Shown here one piece after another: positions 41,789 through 50,785 of a stretch of DNA of 64,000 nt (the first letter of the stretch is position 1; every line of letters begins with the position of its first letter). Below the pieces are notes generated by a model. It had not been told where the DNA came from and searched no databases. It saw only the letters and a list, made by a program, of their open reading frames with translations. Where the stretch lies: contig NC_015856.1 in NCBI RefSeq assembly GCF_000221045.1, positions 4,174,542-4,238,541 on the forward strand. The letters run 5' to 3'. A program made the translations under genes and the position numbers. The DNA is from Collimonas fungivorans Ter331 (GTDB taxonomy: Bacteria; Pseudomonadota; Gammaproteobacteria; Burkholderiales; Burkholderiaceae_D).

Positions 41789-42685
41789 TTAGTTGATCAG
41801 GCTGGGAGTAGCGTTGTTACGCAAGGTAAATACCTGCGTCATGGTGGTATGCAGCAGATGATCCGATGCAGTAACCGACTGGCCGCTGCAATTGGTGTAC
41901 GTTTGGCCCGCGCTTGTCGATATCACATTGTTGGAACTGTGAATATCCAGGCATACGGTGGCCGTTATCACCGTGCCCCATCCAGCCCTGTTATTGTCAT
42001 TAAAGGCCACCGCGCCAGCAGTGCTCGCATTCACCCCCGTTTGCGTGGGTACATACTTGCTGGCGGTATCAACTCCATAAGTAACTTTCATCTGGTCGAC
42101 ATTACTTAATATCTTCTGGGGGGTGCCGCCAGGATTTCCCATGCAATACAAGATCGAGGTGGCGGCGTCGCGGTAAAAGCTATTGGTAATGAGGCCACCC
42201 TGTGTGGCCGTTGCGCCGATGGCCTTCACGCCGCTGCAATCGATTCCCGCTCCGCTGATCGGACTATTGGTCGCGTCGTATGGCTCACTGGTGTAGCTGA
42301 CAGCAAACGCCGAATCGGTGCCGGCCGCGCTAGCGCAGGCTGGTACCGCTGCAATCGGCATTGCAAAACCGTTGTCGCAACCGATCAAGCCGGTCAATGT
42401 GGGGGCGCTCACTGGCGGAAAATCCGTCGTATTGCCCGTGAGCATGTTGCCGTAGCCGGCCTGCATCAAGCTGCGGCCAATCAGATTCAGGGCGAAGCGG
42501 CCGTCTTCCTGGATGCGCGCGTTGTCATCATTCAGGCGCGAGCTGGATTTGCTATTGAAATACAGGCTGCTGAGAAATAACATAAGGATCAGCCCTATCG
42601 TCACCGACACCAGCAATTCGACCAGTGTAAAACCCCGCATGCTGCGACGCAGATTGCCTGTATTCATTTGAGAAATCATCATCAT
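41789..42685 (-). CDS. pilW: Minor pilin PilW
   Basis: A 298-residue prepilin with RGFTLVELLVSVTIGLILMLFLSSLYF as the class III signal and helix, followed by a PilW-type globular domain (DDNARIQEDGRFALNLIGRSLMQAGYG). The ATG overlaps the pilV stop (ATGA at 42682-42685), so it is translationally coupled to pilV. Confidence 0.92.
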   Translation of the reverse strand: MMMISQMNTGNLRRSMRGFTLVELLVSVTIGLILMLFLSSLYFNSKSSSRLNDDNARIQEDGRFALNLIGRSLMQAGYGNMLTGNTTDFPPVSAPTLTGLIGCDNGFAMPIAAVPACASAAGTDSAFAVSYTSEPYDATNSPISGAGIDCSGVKAIGATATQGGLITNSFYRDAATSILYCMGNPGGTPQKILSNVDQMKVTYGVDTASKYVPTQTGVNASTAGAVAFNDNNRAGWGTVITATVCLDIHSSNNVISTSAGQTYTNCSGQSVTASDHLLHTTMTQVFTLRNNATPSLIN

Positions 42686-43227
42686 GGCGTCACCACAGTC
42701 AAAAAGCAGCGCATTGCAGCTTTATCGTTAGCGCTGAACCCGCTGGGGAACACTGAACTGTCACACCCTGAGTCCGTGGCTGTTTTATCTGGTTCGCTGA
42801 AATAAACCGTCACGACAAAACCATTGGTGCTGTCGCCGGACACCGTGCCCCAGCCACCCGCCATTGCATTGCTCATGGCCAGGCGCCAGTTGTAGATATC
42901 CTGGACGGCGATCTCTGCCGGTGTGCAGGCCCCGCTCACCGCACAAGCCGCCGCGTTCGAATTGTCCGGATATGTTTTGTCGGTCGTGTACCCGCCAGCA
43001 TTGGCGCCTGCAGCATTAGCGCGTATCCGGTCGCCGATATCGGCGCTGTACTGGCTGGCCAAAGAACGGAAATTCGCTACCTTTTGATAGCGCAATGCCG
43101 CTACCTGCAAGCCAGCAAGGCCGAGCAGCGCAAATGCCGAGATCGTGATCGCAATTAATACTTCGATCATGCCGACCCCGCGTTGCCGGCCAGACCTATG
43201 CGATATTTTTTTGTTGAGAAAAGCCAT
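42682..43227 (-). CDS. pilV: Minor pilin PilV
   Basis: A 181-residue prepilin with the signal QRGVGMIEVLIAITISAFALLGLAGLQ. PilV proteins often have GxxMIEV rather than GFTLIE, as here. The next helix LRYQKVANFRSLASQYSADIGDRIRAN is typical. It overlaps pilW by four bases. Confidence 0.9.
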   Translation of the reverse strand: MAFLNKKISHRSGRQRGVGMIEVLIAITISAFALLGLAGLQVAALRYQKVANFRSLASQYSADIGDRIRANAAGANAGGYTTDKTYPDNSNAAACAVSGACTPAEIAVQDIYNWRLAMSNAMAGGWGTVSGDSTNGFVVTVYFSEPDKTATDSGCDSSVFPSGFSANDKAAMRCFLTVVTP

Positions 43228-43248
43228 GTTCCCTATCTCTCTTCCGTC

Positions 43249-43788
43249 TTAACATGCATCGCCAGGCTTGATAGCCCTGGTTCGCCCGCTTGGATCAAAA
43301 CAGACCAGTCGTGAAAATTTGGTGTTGAATGAAAATGCAAAGGAAGCAGGCGGCGCCGCTATTGGCGCGCCCATGGCGTTATAGGTGATCGAAGTCGCTG
43401 TTGTCGCAGGTACAAGGCTGGTGCCGCTGGTAAAAGCCCCTTGACGCGCCAGAATCAGATGGGCTGACCCTGCTGCAGTGGTGGGGGTATCCGACGCTGT
43501 GCCGACATACACCAGCCAGCCATCTTTCCAATCGCTGCCGCTGGTGTCGCAGACATTTGATCCGGTTTCTGCTCCAACACTGCGGCAAATAGTTACTGCG
43601 CCAGCGCGTTGAATCGCTTCGGAGCGAGTCAGCATGGTGGCGGCAATGAATTCATTTACGTTGCCGGATAAACGATTCTGGCTGATGAAATTACCCATCG
43701 CAGGCATTCCCACCGCAGCCAGGATGGCAACCACAGCGATAGTGGTGATCAATTCGAATAAGGTAAAACCTTTGCTGATATCAGGCAT
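43249..43788 (-). CDS. fimT: Minor pseudopilin FimT/GspH family
   Basis: A 179-residue protein. The prepilin signal KGFTLFELITTIAVVAILAAVGMPAMGNFI is followed by a GspH-type domain (GNVNEFIAATMLTRSEAIQRAGAVTICRS). FimT has been linked to DNA uptake in other bacteria. The ATG at 43788 gives a normal six-residue leader; an upstream ATG at 43842 would give an unusually long one. It is first in the minor pilin operon. Confidence 0.88.
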   Translation of the reverse strand: MPDISKGFTLFELITTIAVVAILAAVGMPAMGNFISQNRLSGNVNEFIAATMLTRSEAIQRAGAVTICRSVGAETGSNVCDTSGSDWKDGWLVYVGTASDTPTTAAGSAHLILARQGAFTSGTSLVPATTATSITYNAMGAPIAAPPASFAFSFNTKFSRLVCFDPSGRTRAIKPGDAC

Positions 43789-44058
43789 GGTGTACTTGCT
43801 ATTTTTTTCAAAAGATAAGGCAGTCTCAGCATTTCTTTGCACGCTACACTCCCCCCGAAAACGTCAATTGCAACCGATGCCGAATTATAGGTTTTGCATT
43901 TCCACAAAGAAACCATTTGGAGCCCCGTCCGTCGCCGCCAAAATACCACTCATCATCAATAATTACCAAAAACACAATTACATACATATTCCCTTGCATT
44001 CCCGGCCGGCTGCCGAGCGCCAGAGCCTTCCCTGACTCATCAATCCACTCGCCAAATG

Positions 44059-44220
44059 CTATAATCCGCGCTTCCCGCAAACGGGCCGACTGTCCCCCGG
44101 AACGCGGCCCGGCATCGACGCAACAAGCGGATCGCGCATGCGCGTCCGGCAATGCTGGCCACTTTGAGCTGTCCCTAAAATATTGTTTTCAACACCACGC
44201 GCAGATGCGGCGTGGTTTTC
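44059..44220 (+). ncRNA. Candidate structured transcript (leader or small RNA) upstream of the small exported protein
   Basis: A consensus -10 TATAAT (44059-44064) is followed by ~150 bases with several strong hairpins (GGGCCG...CGGCCC; GGATCGCGC-ATG-CGCGTCC; CCGGCAATGCTGG). It ends in a terminator-like hairpin, CCACGC/GCGTGG plus TTTT (44194-44220), just before the start of the 116-residue gene. This could be an attenuated leader or an independent RNA. I do not recognise its family. Confidence 0.45.
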
Positions 44221-44237
44221 ATTGAATGGAGTTTGCT

Positions 44238-44588
44238 ATGTCGGCAACAATGCGGCCAGTCCGCCTGCTCATGATGTTCCTGCTGGCGACGCTGGCCTTT
44301 TCCGCGATGGCGGTGGATCGTGATTTCCCGGCCTCGGCCTTGCGCGGAAAATTGACCATCACCGCTTACCCGATCGTCACCGTCAATGGCAATACGCTGC
44401 GGCTGTCGCCCGGTTCGCGCATCTGGAACACGCAGCAGCTGACCCAGATCCCCAGCTCTTTGGGCACAGATACTTACCAGGTGAACTACACCCTGAACAT
44501 ACAAGGCGACATCGACCGCGTCTGGATCCTGACCGCGGATGAAGCCGGCCAGAAGATAGAAGCGCAGCGCAACGGCATGAAGCGCTAG
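44238..44588 (+). CDS. Small exported protein of unknown function
   Basis: A 116-residue protein with a signal peptide (MSATMRPVRLLMMFLLATLAFSAMA) and a small beta-rich domain (LRGKLTITAYPIVTVNGNTLRLSPGSRIWN, VNYTLNIQGDIDRVWILTADE). It would act in the periplasm. The ATG at 44238 has GGAG six bases upstream, so it is preferred over 44226. It lies 26 bases before miaB and may be cotranscribed with it. Confidence 0.7.
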   Translation: MSATMRPVRLLMMFLLATLAFSAMAVDRDFPASALRGKLTITAYPIVTVNGNTLRLSPGSRIWNTQQLTQIPSSLGTDTYQVNYTLNIQGDIDRVWILTADEAGQKIEAQRNGMKR

Positions 44589-44614
44589 TTAAAAAAGGTA
44601 GTTAACAGGCAGTC

Positions 44615-45967
44615 ATGGAAAAACCGATGCAAAAGAAAGTATTTATCAAGACCTTCGGGTGCCAGATGAACGAGTACGACTCGGACAAGATGGCCGACGT
44701 CCTGAACGCCTCCGACGGCTTGATCAAGACCGATCGCCCGGAGGATGCCGATGTGATCCTGCTGAATACCTGTTCGGTGCGCGAGAAGGCGCAGGAGAAA
44801 GTGTTTTCCGACCTCGGCCGCCTGCGCGAACTGAAACGCAACAATCCCGACCTGCTGATCGGCGTCGGCGGCTGCGTGGCTTCGCAGGAAGGCGCGGCGA
44901 TCGTCAAGCGCGCGCCGTATGTCGACATGGTGTTCGGCCCGCAAACTTTGCACCGCCTGCCGGAGATGATCAGCCAGCGGCGCGCCACCGGCCATTCGCA
45001 AGTAGATATCAGCTTTCCTGAAATCGAGAAATTCGACCACATGCCGCCGGCCAAGGTCGAGGGGGCGACCGCATTCGTGTCGATCATGGAAGGCTGCAGC
45101 AAATATTGCAGCTACTGCGTGGTGCCCTACACCCGCGGCGAGGAAGTCTCGCGCCGGTTTGAAGACGTGCTGACCGAAGTGGCGGGGCTGGCCGAGCAAG
45201 GCGTCAAGGAAATCACTTTGCTGGGGCAAAACGTCAACGCCTTCCGCGGCGCCATGGCGGATGGCGAGATTGCCGATTTCGCGCTGCTGATCGAGTACAT
45301 CGCCGAGATTCCCGGCATCGAACGGATCCGCTTCGTTACCAGCCATCCCAAGGAATTCACCCAGCGCCTGATCGACACCTACGCCAAGGTGCCGAAGCTG
45401 GTTGACCATTTGTACCTGCCGGCGCAGCACGGCTCGGACCGCATCTTGTCAGCGATGAAGCGGGGCTATACCGTGCTGGAATACAAGTCGGTGATCCGCC
45501 GCCTGCGCCAGGTGCGTCCCAACATCACGATTTCCAGCGACTTCATCGTCGGCTTCCCGGGCGAGACCGATGCCGATTTCGAGGCGCTGATGAAGCTGAT
45601 CACCGACATCGGCTACGACAACAGCTTCAGTTTCATTTTCAGCCCGCGTCCCGGCACGCCGGCCGCCAACCTGGAGGACGACACGCCGCATGAAGTCAAG
45701 CTGAAGCGGCTGCAGCACTTGCAGGCGACGGTTGAAGCAAACATGGCCAAGATCAGCGCAGCGATGGTCGGCTCTGTGCAGCGCATCCTGGTGGAAGGCC
45801 CGTCCAAGAAGAATCCGGCCGAGCTGCAGGGCCGCACCGAGAACAACCGGGTGGTCAATTTCAACGCCGGCCCGAATGGCGCGCGCCTGATCGGCGAGCT
45901 GATCGATGTCACGATTACAGAAACATTGACCTATACCTTGCGCGGCGAAATCGTCGCGGCAGAATAG
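44615..45967 (+). CDS. miaB: tRNA-2-methylthio-N6-dimethylallyladenosine synthase
   Basis: A 450-residue radical SAM methylthiotransferase. The N-terminal UPF0004 domain carries three Cys for an Fe-S cluster ([34 protein letters not shown]). The radical SAM CxxxCxxC is [18 protein letters not shown] (~150). A TRAM domain ends the protein. It adds the methylthio group to i6A37 of tRNAs reading UNN codons. The length is normal. phoH-ybeY follow, the usual order in proteobacteria. Confidence 0.97.
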   Translation: MEKPMQKKVFIKTFGCQMNEYDSDKMADVLNASDGLIKTDRPEDADVILLNTCSVREKAQEKVFSDLGRLRELKRNNPDLLIGVGGCVASQEGAAIVKRAPYVDMVFGPQTLHRLPEMISQRRATGHSQVDISFPEIEKFDHMPPAKVEGATAFVSIMEGCSKYCSYCVVPYTRGEEVSRRFEDVLTEVAGLAEQGVKEITLLGQNVNAFRGAMADGEIADFALLIEYIAEIPGIERIRFVTSHPKEFTQRLIDTYAKVPKLVDHLYLPAQHGSDRILSAMKRGYTVLEYKSVIRRLRQVRPNITISSDFIVGFPGETDADFEALMKLITDIGYDNSFSFIFSPRPGTPAANLEDDTPHEVKLKRLQHLQATVEANMAKISAAMVGSVQRILVEGPSKKNPAELQGRTENNRVVNFNAGPNGARLIGELIDVTITETLTYTLRGEIVAAE

Positions 45968-46018
45968 TTTGCGGCATTGCGCTCACCGACCAATCAAACA
46001 AGATAAACACAGCCCAGT

Positions 46019-47179
46019 TTGAAAACTAAAACCCCTACCCAGCCGCATTACTTCATCCCGCAGCCGCTGGACAATACGCGGCTGGCGCACCTGTGCGGAC
46101 CGCTGGATGAAAACCTGCGGCAGATTTCCGCGGCGCTGGATGTGTCGATTTTCCGGCGCGGCGACAAGTTCGTCGCCGCCGGCGGCAATGCGGAACGCGC
46201 GGTGGAAATCCTCGACCAGTTTTACGCCATCGCCAACAAAGTGATCTCGGTGGATGAAATCCAGCTGGCGCTGGTCGAGCAACGCGCCAAACTGGGCATG
46301 AAGCCGAAAGCCACGAAAGCCGCCAAGGGCAACGGCAAGGCCGCCAGCGAAGCTGGCGCCGACGCCAATGCCGACCTGGCGGATGCAGAGCTGAGCGAGA
46401 CGGATATCGAAAGTCCTGTGCTGAAAACCCGCCGCAGCGACCTGCGCGGCCGCACGCCGCACCAAAGCCAGTACATCCGTTCGATCCTGGAACATGACGT
46501 CACGCTGGGCATCGGCCCGGCCGGCACCGGCAAGACCTACCTGGCGGTTGCCTGCGCGGTAGACGCGCTGGAACGCGATGCGGTCAAGCGCATCGTGCTG
46601 ACGCGGCCGGCGGTCGAGGCCGGCGAGCGGCTGGGTTTCCTGCCTGGGGACCTGGCGCAGAAAGTCGACCCCTACCTGCGTCCCCTGTACGACGCGCTAT
46701 ACGACTTGCTGGGTTTCGACCGCACCCAGAAGATGTTCGAGAAGCAGGCGATCGAGATCGCGCCGCTGGCTTACATGCGCGGCCGCACGCTGAACCATGC
46801 TTTCATCATCCTGGACGAGGCGCAAAACACTACGCCGGAACAGATGAAGATGTTCCTGACCCGGATCGGCTTCGGCAGCAAGGCCGTGGTCACCGGCGAC
46901 GTCACCCAGATCGACTTGCAGCGGGGCCAGAAGAGCGGCCTGATCGATGCCATGAACATCCTGAAAGACGTGCGCGGCATCGCTTTTACCCGTTTCAACA
47001 GCAGCGACGTCGTGCGCCATCCCTTGGTGGCGCGCATTGTCGACGCCTATGAATCGGCGGCGCAGGCAGCGCCGGTGGCGTCCACCCATGGCGTCATCGA
47101 AGCCGCCACGCCGCAAGCCGTCAAACCCGCCAAACCGGTGCAGACCGGGATTACCAAAACAGCCCGGAATCGTAAGTAA
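46019..47179 (+). CDS. phoH: PhoH family ATPase (YbeZ)
   Basis: A 386-residue protein. An N-terminal KH-like part (~20-90) is followed by the PhoH P-loop domain: Walker [14 protein letters not shown] (~162), Walker [12 protein letters not shown] and [11 protein letters not shown]. PhoH-like YbeZ works with YbeY in RNA/ribosome metabolism. The start is a TTG at 46019; the frame closes at 46004 and no ATG lies near. A variable Ala/Lys-rich linker ([14 protein letters not shown]) separates the domains. It is six bases upstream of ybeY. Confidence 0.93.
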   Translation: MKTKTPTQPHYFIPQPLDNTRLAHLCGPLDENLRQISAALDVSIFRRGDKFVAAGGNAERAVEILDQFYAIANKVISVDEIQLALVEQRAKLGMKPKATKAAKGNGKAASEAGADANADLADAELSETDIESPVLKTRRSDLRGRTPHQSQYIRSILEHDVTLGIGPAGTGKTYLAVACAVDALERDAVKRIVLTRPAVEAGERLGFLPGDLAQKVDPYLRPLYDALYDLLGFDRTQKMFEKQAIEIAPLAYMRGRTLNHAFIILDEAQNTTPEQMKMFLTRIGFGSKAVVTGDVTQIDLQRGQKSGLIDAMNILKDVRGIAFTRFNSSDVVRHPLVARIVDAYESAAQAAPVASTHGVIEAATPQAVKPAKPVQTGITKTARNRK

Positions 47180-47184
47180 GCGCA

Positions 47185-47652
47185 ATGCCAAAAAAAAATA
47201 AACTCTCCCTGTCGGTGCAGTACCCTGATCCGCGCCTGCAAGAAAGCGTGCCGCGCCCGCAGCTGCGGCGCTGGGTGCAAGCCGCGCTGCTGGCGCCGGC
47301 CGAACTGACAATCCGTTTTGTCGACGCCGAGGAAGGGCGTGCCCTCAATCGCGACTATCGCGGCAAGGATTACGCCACCAATGTGCTGACCTTCGCTTAC
47401 TCGGAAGACCAGGAGGAAAACGACAACGGCATTACCCAGGCCGACATCATCCTGTGCACCGACGTCTTGCAGCGCGAAGCAGAAGAACAAGGCAAGACGC
47501 TGGTGGAACATGCCGCCCATCTGGTGGTGCACGGCGTCCTGCATGCGCAAGGTTATGACCACGAAGACGATGAAGAAGCGGCGGAAATGGAAAACCTGGA
47601 AATCGAGATATTGAACAGCCTGGGCTGGCCTAATCCCTACGCCGACCGATAA
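47185..47652 (+). CDS. ybeY: Endoribonuclease YbeY (16S rRNA maturation)
   Basis: A 155-residue metalloprotein with the zinc site H-x3-H-x5-H in [16 protein letters not shown] (~112-126). The Arg-containing motif [18 protein letters not shown] is also present. It takes part in 16S rRNA 3'-end processing and ribosome quality control. It lies directly after phoH and ends at a terminator. Confidence 0.96.
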   Translation: MPKKNKLSLSVQYPDPRLQESVPRPQLRRWVQAALLAPAELTIRFVDAEEGRALNRDYRGKDYATNVLTFAYSEDQEENDNGITQADIILCTDVLQREAEEQGKTLVEHAAHLVVHGVLHAQGYDHEDDEEAAEMENLEIEILNSLGWPNPYADR

Positions 47653-47666
47653 TTTCCCCGCTCCAC

Positions 47667-47700
47667 GATAAAACGCCGCTTCTGCGGCGTTTATCATTTC
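47667..47700 (+). terminator. Terminator after ybeY
   Basis: GATAAAACGCCGC pairs with GCGGCGTTTATC, followed by a T-rich stretch, 15 bases beyond the ybeY stop. Confidence 0.8.
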
Positions 47701-47886
47701 TGCAGCCGAATTCTTATTTTCAGTTAAGAATCAATGGCTTGCGGGAATAAATATTGCCACCAAGACATTACACATCTTCGCTTATCTTTTTTATTAATAA
47801 GATTATGATGAATTCATGTAATGAACCGAGCTGGCCCGCGACTAAGCCACATGAAAACCAACATTGCTCAGTTGCCGGAGGCTATC

Positions 47887-48486
47887 GTGAACCAAATCAA
47901 GCCGCCTGTCGTTCACCCGATCTGGCTGCGCGTCACCCACTGGCTCAACGCGCTGGCCGTGATCATCATGATCCTGAGCGGCTGGCGCATTTATAACGCC
48001 TCGCCGATCTTCCCGTTCCGTATTCCCAGCGAATGGACGCTGGGCGGCTGGCTGGGCGGCGCCTTGCAATGGCATTTTGCGGCGATGTGGCTGCTGTTCT
48101 TCAACGGCCTGGTTTACCTGCTGCTGAATACCGGCAGCGGCCGCCTGTGGAAGAAATTCCTGCCGCTGCGCCCGACTGAAGTGGTGCAAGACTTCGTCAA
48201 AGCGCTGCGCGGCAAACTGCAGCACGACGCGCTCGACCACTACAACGCAGTCCAGAAACTGGCGTACGTGTCGGCCATCCTGGACTTGATCCTGCTGGTG
48301 GTGTCGGGCCTGGCGATCTGGAAGTCGGTGCAGTTCCCGGTGTTGCGCGAACTGATGGGCGGCTTCGACAACGCCCGCGTCGTGCATTTCTGCGCGATGG
48401 CTTTCCTGGTCGCATTTATCGTAGTGCACATCATCATGGTGGCGCTGGTGCCACGCACGCTGCTGGCCATGCTGCGCGGCCGTTAA
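47887..48486 (+). CDS. Cytochrome b561/b-type membrane protein
   Basis: A 199-residue protein with four or five membrane helices and His residues placed for haem b: HPIWLRVTHWLNAL (~9-22), LQWHFAAMWLLFF, RVVHFCAMAFLVAFIVVHII. It probably passes electrons from quinol to the molybdopterin enzyme encoded next. The GTG at 47887 is chosen because GGAGG stands five bases upstream; ATGs at 47821 and 47851 are in frame but have no ribosome binding site. Confidence 0.85.
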   Translation: MNQIKPPVVHPIWLRVTHWLNALAVIIMILSGWRIYNASPIFPFRIPSEWTLGGWLGGALQWHFAAMWLLFFNGLVYLLLNTGSGRLWKKFLPLRPTEVVQDFVKALRGKLQHDALDHYNAVQKLAYVSAILDLILLVVSGLAIWKSVQFPVLRELMGGFDNARVVHFCAMAFLVAFIVVHIIMVALVPRTLLAMLRGR

Positions 48487-48503
48487 GGTGAATTGAGACA
48501 ATC

Positions 48504-49277
48504 ATGTTCAAGAAAAACATTAACCCGGCGCTCGACACCGAATCGATATTGAAAGACGCCCAACGCGAACTGGCGTTGCCCTCGCGCCGCCTGTTCGCAA
48601 AACGCGCGCTGACCCTGGGCGGCCTGTCGCTGCTGACCGGCTGCAACATCACCGACGAGCCGTCCGTCAACCGCATGCTGGAACGCATCTCGCGCATGAA
48701 CGACGGCGTGCAGGGATGGCTGTTCGATCCGAAGCGCCTGGCGCCGACTTATACCCAGGCTGAAATGACCCGGCCCTTTCCCTTCAATGCGTTTTACGCC
48801 ATCGAGGAAGTACCGGAAATCGACGGCGCCGACTATCGGCTCGAAGTCAGCGGCCTGGTGAGCGACAAACGCTCCTGGACATTGCAGCAGCTGCACAAGC
48901 TGCCGCAGAACGAACAGATCACGCGCCATATCTGCGTCGAAGGCTGGAGCGCCATCGGCCGCTGGGGCGGTGTTCCGTTCTCTTATTTTCTGAAGCAGAT
49001 CGGCGCCGACCTGAGCGCCAAATATATCGACTTCCAATGCGGCGACGATTACCACACCAGCATCGACATGCCGACCGCATTGCATCCGCAGACCCAGCTG
49101 ACCCTGACTTACGACGGCCAGATCCTGCCGCCGAAATACGGTTTCCCGATGAAACTGCGGATGCCGACCAAGCTCGGCTACAAGAATCCGAAACACATCA
49201 CTTCAATTGAAGTAACAAACACGTACCCCGGCGGTTACTGGGAAGACCAGGGGTACAACTGGTTCGGCGGTGCTTAG
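48504..49277 (+). CDS. Molybdopterin-dependent oxidoreductase (sulfite oxidase/MsrP-like), TAT-exported
   Basis: A 257-residue protein. A perfect twin-arginine motif, SRRLFAK (~30-36), precedes a hydrophobic stretch, LTLGGLSLLTGCN, whose Cys could be lipidated. The sulfite-oxidase fold carries the molybdenum-binding Cys in ITRHICVEGWSAIGRWGG (~150). No haem or dimerisation domain is present. It follows the cytochrome b gene by 17 bases, so the two probably form one membrane-bound redox enzyme; the substrate is not evident. This pair and the next gene interrupt the usual ybeY-corC order. Confidence 0.88.
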   Translation: MFKKNINPALDTESILKDAQRELALPSRRLFAKRALTLGGLSLLTGCNITDEPSVNRMLERISRMNDGVQGWLFDPKRLAPTYTQAEMTRPFPFNAFYAIEEVPEIDGADYRLEVSGLVSDKRSWTLQQLHKLPQNEQITRHICVEGWSAIGRWGGVPFSYFLKQIGADLSAKYIDFQCGDDYHTSIDMPTALHPQTQLTLTYDGQILPPKYGFPMKLRMPTKLGYKNPKHITSIEVTNTYPGGYWEDQGYNWFGGA

Positions 49278-49345
49278 GCTGGCGAGCAGCCGGCAACATT
49301 CGCTGATTTTTACGGCACTTTTGCCACTTTTACCTGGAGATTCAC

Positions 49346-49660
49346 ATGAAAAAAAGCCTCACAACCCTGTTGGTTACCTGCCTGATGATGACAGCCGGCG
49401 GCGTCTATGCCCAAGATGCCATGTCGAAGGATGCCATGTCCAAAGACGCCATGTCCAAGGATGCGATGTCCAAGGATGCGATGTCCAAGGACGCCATGTC
49501 GAAAGATGCGATGAGCAAAGACGCCATGGACAAACCGGGCATGGCCAAAGATGCAATGAAAAAGAAAGCCCACACCAAAAAAGACGCGATGTCCAAGGAT
49601 GCAATGGGTAAGGACGCCATGGGCAAGGACGGCATGGCTAAAGACGGAATGAGCAAATAA
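49346..49660 (+). CDS. Pentapeptide MXKDX repeat protein
   Basis: A 104-residue exported protein. A signal peptide (MKKSLTTLLVTCLMMTAGGVYAQ) is followed by ~18 pentapeptides of the form DAM(S/G)K, the MXKDX repeat known in Burkholderiales. The mature part is almost only Asp, Ala, Met, Ser and Lys, so it is Met-rich and low in complexity. The family's function is unknown; metal or oxidant (methionine) roles are possible. It has GGAG upstream and a strong terminator downstream, and lies next to the redox pair. Confidence 0.85.
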   Translation: MKKSLTTLLVTCLMMTAGGVYAQDAMSKDAMSKDAMSKDAMSKDAMSKDAMSKDAMSKDAMDKPGMAKDAMKKKAHTKKDAMSKDAMGKDAMGKDGMAKDGMSK

Positions 49661-49679
49661 TTATCTTTATTGCCATCCT

Positions 49680-49713
49680 GCGGACCATGTTTTCGGGCAT
49701 GGTCCGCTTTTTT
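49680..49713 (+). terminator. Terminator after the MXKDX repeat gene
   Basis: GCGGACCATG pairs with CATGGTCCGC, followed by TTTTTTT. Confidence 0.9.
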
Positions 49714-49836
49714 ATGCAAAAAATTTCCGTACGGAACTGCGATCTGGGCCTGTGGGCACACGCGTTTCGTCGTCCTGTCACATATTTGTTGTATGCTATT
49801 GCTTCCAAAACAATGTGAAACCAAGGCTAACGCCAT

Positions 49837-50718
49837 ATGCCAGAGCACCCTAGTAGCGTCAAATCATTTGACGCTAAACCCCACCGGTCGTTATTCGAAC
49901 GCCTGACCGCACTGATTTCTCCCGAACCTGAAAACCGCGCCGAACTGCTCGACGTGCTGCAAGACGCACACGAACGCAACCTGATCGACGCCGACGCGCT
50001 GTCGATGATCGAAGGCGTGTTCCAGGTCTCCGACCTCTCCGCCCGCGACATCATGATCCCGCGTTCGCAAATGGACATGATCGACGTCACCAAACCGATA
50101 GAAGACTGGATGCCGGAAGTCTTGTCGACCGCCCACTCGCGCTTTCCTGCCGTCGACGGCGAGCGCGACAAGGTGATCGGCATCCTGCTGGCGAAAGACC
50201 TGCTGCGTTATTACGCCGAAGAGTCGTTCGACGTGCGCGACATGCTGCGCCCCGCCGTCTTCATCCCCGAATCGAAACGCCTCAACGTCTTGCTGCGCGA
50301 TTTCCGCGCCAACCGCAACCACATGGCTATCGTGGTCGACGAATACGGCGGCGTCGCCGGCCTGATCACGATTGAAGACGTGCTGGAACAGATCGTCGGC
50401 GATATCGAGGACGAGTACGATTTCGACGAAGAAGAAGACAATATCCTGGCCATCCGCGACGGCGACCACGGCGGCCGCTGGCGCGTCAAGGCGCTGACCG
50501 AGATCGAACAGTTCAACGAAACGCTGGAGACGGCGCTGGTCGACGAAGACGTCGACACCATCGGCGGCCTGGTCGCCAACCACCTGGGGCGCGTGCCGCG
50601 CAAGGGCGACGAGTTCACGATCGACAATGTGCGCTTTGAAGTGCTGCGCGCCGACGCGCGCCAAGTGCATGTCTTGCTGGTCGAAAAACTGTCGGAATCG
50701 GCTCAGGAAGAATCCTGA
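49837..50718 (+). CDS. corC: CorC/HlyC family CBS-domain transporter-associated protein
   Basis: A 293-residue cytosolic protein with two CBS domains (~65-190; MIPRSQMDMIDVTKPIEDW and MRPAVFIPESKRLNVLLRDFR) and a C-terminal CorC_HlyC domain (DTIGGLVANHLGRVPRKGDEF). The motif IVVDEYGGVAGLITIEDVLE is diagnostic. It is linked to Mg/Co efflux, also called YbeX. It lies directly before lnt, as in most proteobacteria. Confidence 0.95.
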   Translation: MPEHPSSVKSFDAKPHRSLFERLTALISPEPENRAELLDVLQDAHERNLIDADALSMIEGVFQVSDLSARDIMIPRSQMDMIDVTKPIEDWMPEVLSTAHSRFPAVDGERDKVIGILLAKDLLRYYAEESFDVRDMLRPAVFIPESKRLNVLLRDFRANRNHMAIVVDEYGGVAGLITIEDVLEQIVGDIEDEYDFDEEEDNILAIRDGDHGGRWRVKALTEIEQFNETLETALVDEDVDTIGGLVANHLGRVPRKGDEFTIDNVRFEVLRADARQVHVLLVEKLSESAQEES

Positions 50719-50785
50719 AAAAAATGTGGGTCGGCCCGCTTGCTGTGCCGACCCACTCCATCCAAGAGCAAGATCAACATTGCCC

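Noticed and set aside
44059-44220. 6S RNA or tRNA gene
   Set aside because: No cloverleaf can be drawn and the long central bubble of 6S RNA is not evident; left as an unnamed candidate.
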